Origin: UBA5314 sp964635975
GTDB lineage: Bacteria > Bacillota > Syntrophomonadia > Syntrophomonadales > Syntrophomonadaceae
Reading direction: 5' to 3'
Length of the DNA stretch: 64,000 bases
NCBI GenBank assembly: GCA_964635975.1
Contig: CAZWPO010000002.1
Coordinates: forward strand, 1 to 64,000
In this document: in pieces, positions 62,340 to 64,000 of the stretch
Position numbering within the stretch: position 1 is the first letter of the stretch
How the letters are laid out: the number at the start of each line of letters is the position of its first letter
Made by a program: the position numbers and the translations under genes
Notes under the pieces: generated by a model
Seen by the model: only the letters and a program-made list of their open reading frames with translations
Databases searched by the model: none
Told to the model about the DNA's origin: nothing

Positions 62340-62700
62340 GCATTCTGCAGGTGAGATAACTAATTGAATTGAATCGTTTATGAGTCGTGCAATAAGCAGA
62401 TTAAGTTTTTCCTGGTTGAAGCTCATTTCCTGAAGTAGCAAATCATTTGAAAATCAACGAGTTGACAAGTAATATGCTGCGATTGGATAGGTGTAAAGTG
62501 CGGTGAAATCTTAAACACTGGTCTAAGGGAATGATATTTATGCTCACGCTTATTTATTCATATCGGACCGCGTTTGAAGATATCCTCTGGTTGGGCTTGG
62601 CAGTAATGGTTGCAGTTATCAAGTAGCCTTACGTAATATTTTACAAAATATCTTGTACCCATTATACATGTTTTTTGTCACACCGTCTGTATTTTATCTA

Positions 62701-62709
62701 TGTTATAAT
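62701..62709 (+). promoter_or_regulatory. Extended -10 promoter element of the GlcD-like gene
   Basis: TGTTATAAT fits the extended -10 consensus TGnTATAAT. No good -35 at 17 nt, which extended -10 promoters do not need. The start codon follows 55 nt after the element. Confidence 0.45.
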
Positions 62710-62763
62710 AGGCTGTGTCTTTTAAGGCTCGTTTTTAACTTCTTGTTAAGGAGGAATTTGGTC

Positions 62764-64000
62764 ATGGATATAGCTGCTCTCAAAAAAGCGCTGCTCGACC
62801 TATTGGGGAATGAAAAAGTCCTGGTTCAGGATTTAGATCTCATGTATTATTCCTACGATAGCAGCTTTTTAACTAAATTGGAACCGAAAAACCCCTACGC
62901 GGTAGTTATGCCCAGGTCAACCGAGGATGTTCAGAAGGTCATGAAACTGGCCTATGATAATGATATCCCCATCGTGCCCCGTGGAGCCGGTACCGGCGAA
63001 ACTGGCGGCTGTATAGCCGTGCAAGGCGGCATAGTTCTAGATCTTTCCACTTGGGACGAGATTATCGAAATTGACGCCCCCAATATGCAGGTAATAGTCC
63101 GCCCGGGCGTCATCCATGCCAAACTCAATGAAGCTTTAGCCCAGCAGAACCTCTTTTTCCCACCCGATCCGGGCAGCAGTTTGATGTGCACCATTGGCGG
63201 CATGGTCGCCAATAATGCCAGTGGTTTGCGCGCTGTCAAATACGGCTGTACCGAACAGTATATCCTGGGTTTGGAAGTGGTTCTGCCCAACGGCGACGTC
63301 ATAGTGACCGGCGGTATGAAAGCCAAATGCATCAAAAATGTGTCGGGCCTAAACCTGACAAAATTAATGGTTGGTTCTGAAGGAGTTTTAGGGATCGTCA
63401 CCCGGATTCGCCTGCGGGTTTGGCCTAAACCAAAGGCCCGGGGCATCGCCATGGCGGTCTTTGATAAACTTGATGACGCCCCGGCATCAGTTCTAGACGT
63501 ATATCAGGCCGGCGTACTTCCTTCCGGAATCGAGATCCTTGACAGCTCTGCGATTATGGCGGTCAACCAGTTTAAGCCGGATATCAATCTGCCCGATGCT
63601 CAAGCGATCCTGCTCTTTGAGGTTGACGGCAACCCCCCCAGCGTTGATTATGAAGGCCAGGTGATTCAGGACGTAGTTGGCAAAAGAGCCCGCACGATAG
63701 AATGGTCCACCGAACCCAAGCGCATGGCTCAGCTCTGGGAAGGCCGGAGTGTTACAGCCACAGCCGCAGCCAGGGTTCGTCCTGACGGCACCAGGGTCTT
63801 TGCCGGTGAAGATATAAGCGTTCCCCTGGCCCGCGTGGCTGACACTTTGAGGTCGATCAGGGCACTGGGAGACAAATACGGCATTAAGGTGGTCAACTAT
63901 GGGCATATTGGCGACGGCAATGTTCACACCGCCCCGGTCATAAATCCGGAGGTTCAATCAGAAGTTGACCAGGTGATGAAATTAGTCGATGAGATACACC
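62764..64000 (+). CDS. FAD-linked oxidase, GlcD/lactate dehydrogenase type, 5' part
   Basis: 412 residues are visible and the frame is still open at the window end. It has a PCMH-type FAD-binding domain with VPRGAGTGETGG, PPDPGS and GGMVANNASG, and a C-terminal FAD-oxidase domain with NYGHIGDGNVHT. It oxidises 2-hydroxy acids such as glycolate or lactate, usually with an Fe-S partner (GlcF) encoded just downstream, not visible here. AAGGAGG precedes ATG 62764. Its codons are more GC-rich than its neighbours. With the LarA-like racemase nearby, lactate use is plausible. Confidence 0.9.
   Translation, partial: MDIAALKKALLDLLGNEKVLVQDLDLMYYSYDSSFLTKLEPKNPYAVVMPRSTEDVQKVMKLAYDNDIPIVPRGAGTGETGGCIAVQGGIVLDLSTWDEIIEIDAPNMQVIVRPGVIHAKLNEALAQQNLFFPPDPGSSLMCTIGGMVANNASGLRAVKYGCTEQYILGLEVVLPNGDVIVTGGMKAKCIKNVSGLNLTKLMVGSEGVLGIVTRIRLRVWPKPKARGIAMAVFDKLDDAPASVLDVYQAGVLPSGIEILDSSAIMAVNQFKPDINLPDAQAILLFEVDGNPPSVDYEGQVIQDVVGKRARTIEWSTEPKRMAQLWEGRSVTATAAARVRPDGTRVFAGEDISVPLARVADTLRSIRALGDKYGIKVVNYGHIGDGNVHTAPVINPEVQSEVDQVMKLVDEIH

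Larger units (their letters stand above)
62196..62763. other. 568-nt divergent region between CoA-transferase and GlcD-like genes
   Basis: It holds the candidate sigma-54 promoter for the CoA-transferase (62324-62339) and an extended -10 for the GlcD-like gene (62701-62709). No gene was supported. Confidence 0.5.

Noticed and set aside
62605..62622. TGGCAGT-N5-TTGCA upstream of the GlcD-like gene, resembling a sigma-54 promoter
   Set aside because: The spacing between GG and GC is one base too long, and sigma-54 promoters rarely tolerate this. An extended -10 promoter lies nearer the gene.
62952..63957. Long minus-strand frames antisense to the GlcD-like gene
   Set aside because: They are typical of shadows in a GC-richer gene; the plus strand encodes the FAD oxidase.
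1..64000. CRISPR arrays, tRNA and rRNA genes
   Set aside because: No regularly spaced repeats and no tRNA or rRNA signatures were seen.

Overview
The window looks like chromosome of a strictly anaerobic, spore-lineage Firmicute close to Syntrophomonas (Syntrophomonadaceae). This is an inference from gene content, not from a marker tree. The clues are a thiolase and an acetyl-CoA hydrolase/transferase-type CoA-transferase (butyrate/acetate CoA chemistry), an electron-bifurcating-type [FeFe] hydrogenase subunit, a coenzyme B12-dependent ribonucleotide reductase, the spore protein Tlp, DegV, a PocR-type sensor kinase, AgrB/AgrD, and many GGDEF/HD-GYP proteins. One 100-N assembly gap (1459-1558) lies inside a REP-like repeat.

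Layout. 1-1600: tail of an SGNH hydrolase, then a REP-associated tyrosine transposase flanked by inverted REP hairpins. 1700-6900: an agr-type peptide-signalling cassette (membrane protein, AgrB and a 41-residue AgrD) followed by a six-helix GGDEF/HD-GYP protein and a PAS-GGDEF/HD-GYP protein. 6900-13000: glycosyltransferase 51, PocR/PAS histidine kinase, short class II ribonucleotide reductase, DUF975 protein. 13600-19800: thiolase with a sigma-54 promoter, a PAS-PAS sigma-54 activator, and an NMT1/SsuA-type ABC importer. 20200-23700: LysM-NlpC/P60 hydrolase, Tlp and two unrecognised proteins. 24000-36500: an Fe-S/[FeFe]-hydrogenase-like sensor kinase with an HD-GYP response regulator, DegV, a flavoprotein, two paralogous HD-GYP proteins, FolD, an SLH-chagasin protein, an alcohol dehydrogenase and a soluble Rossmann-chemoreceptor fusion. 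36500-47000: GIY-YIG protein, EF-G paralogue, Nudix hydrolase, DUF2225, phospholipase C-like protein, Pcm, DUF502, hotdog thioesterase, stand-alone HydA, UbiB-like kinase. 47100-54000: an eight-gene operon around a double ATP-grasp (glutathionylspermidine-synthase-like) protein and a DUF350 membrane protein. 54200-64000: PssA/Psd, a GGEEF protein, a B12/radical-SAM protein, MurB, a LarA-family protein, CoA-transferase, and the 5' part of a GlcD-type FAD oxidase.

How it fits together. Carbon and energy genes (thiolase, CoA-transferase, HydA, GlcD-like oxidase, LarA-like protein) are scattered among an unusually dense set of cyclic-di-GMP enzymes (six in 64 kb) and redox or peptide sensors. The best candidates for something not yet described are: (i) the agr cassette next to a six-helix cyclic-di-GMP enzyme instead of an AgrC kinase; (ii) a 132-134-nt structured element present twice (7732-7865 and 23816-23947) with compensatory changes in its closing stem, one copy bounded by identical 21-bp palindromes; (iii) the ATP-grasp/DUF350 operon with its small Gly/Ser/Tyr-rich exported protein; and (iv) sigma-54 control of the thiolase and possibly of the CoA-transferase. 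No tRNA, rRNA or CRISPR array was seen.
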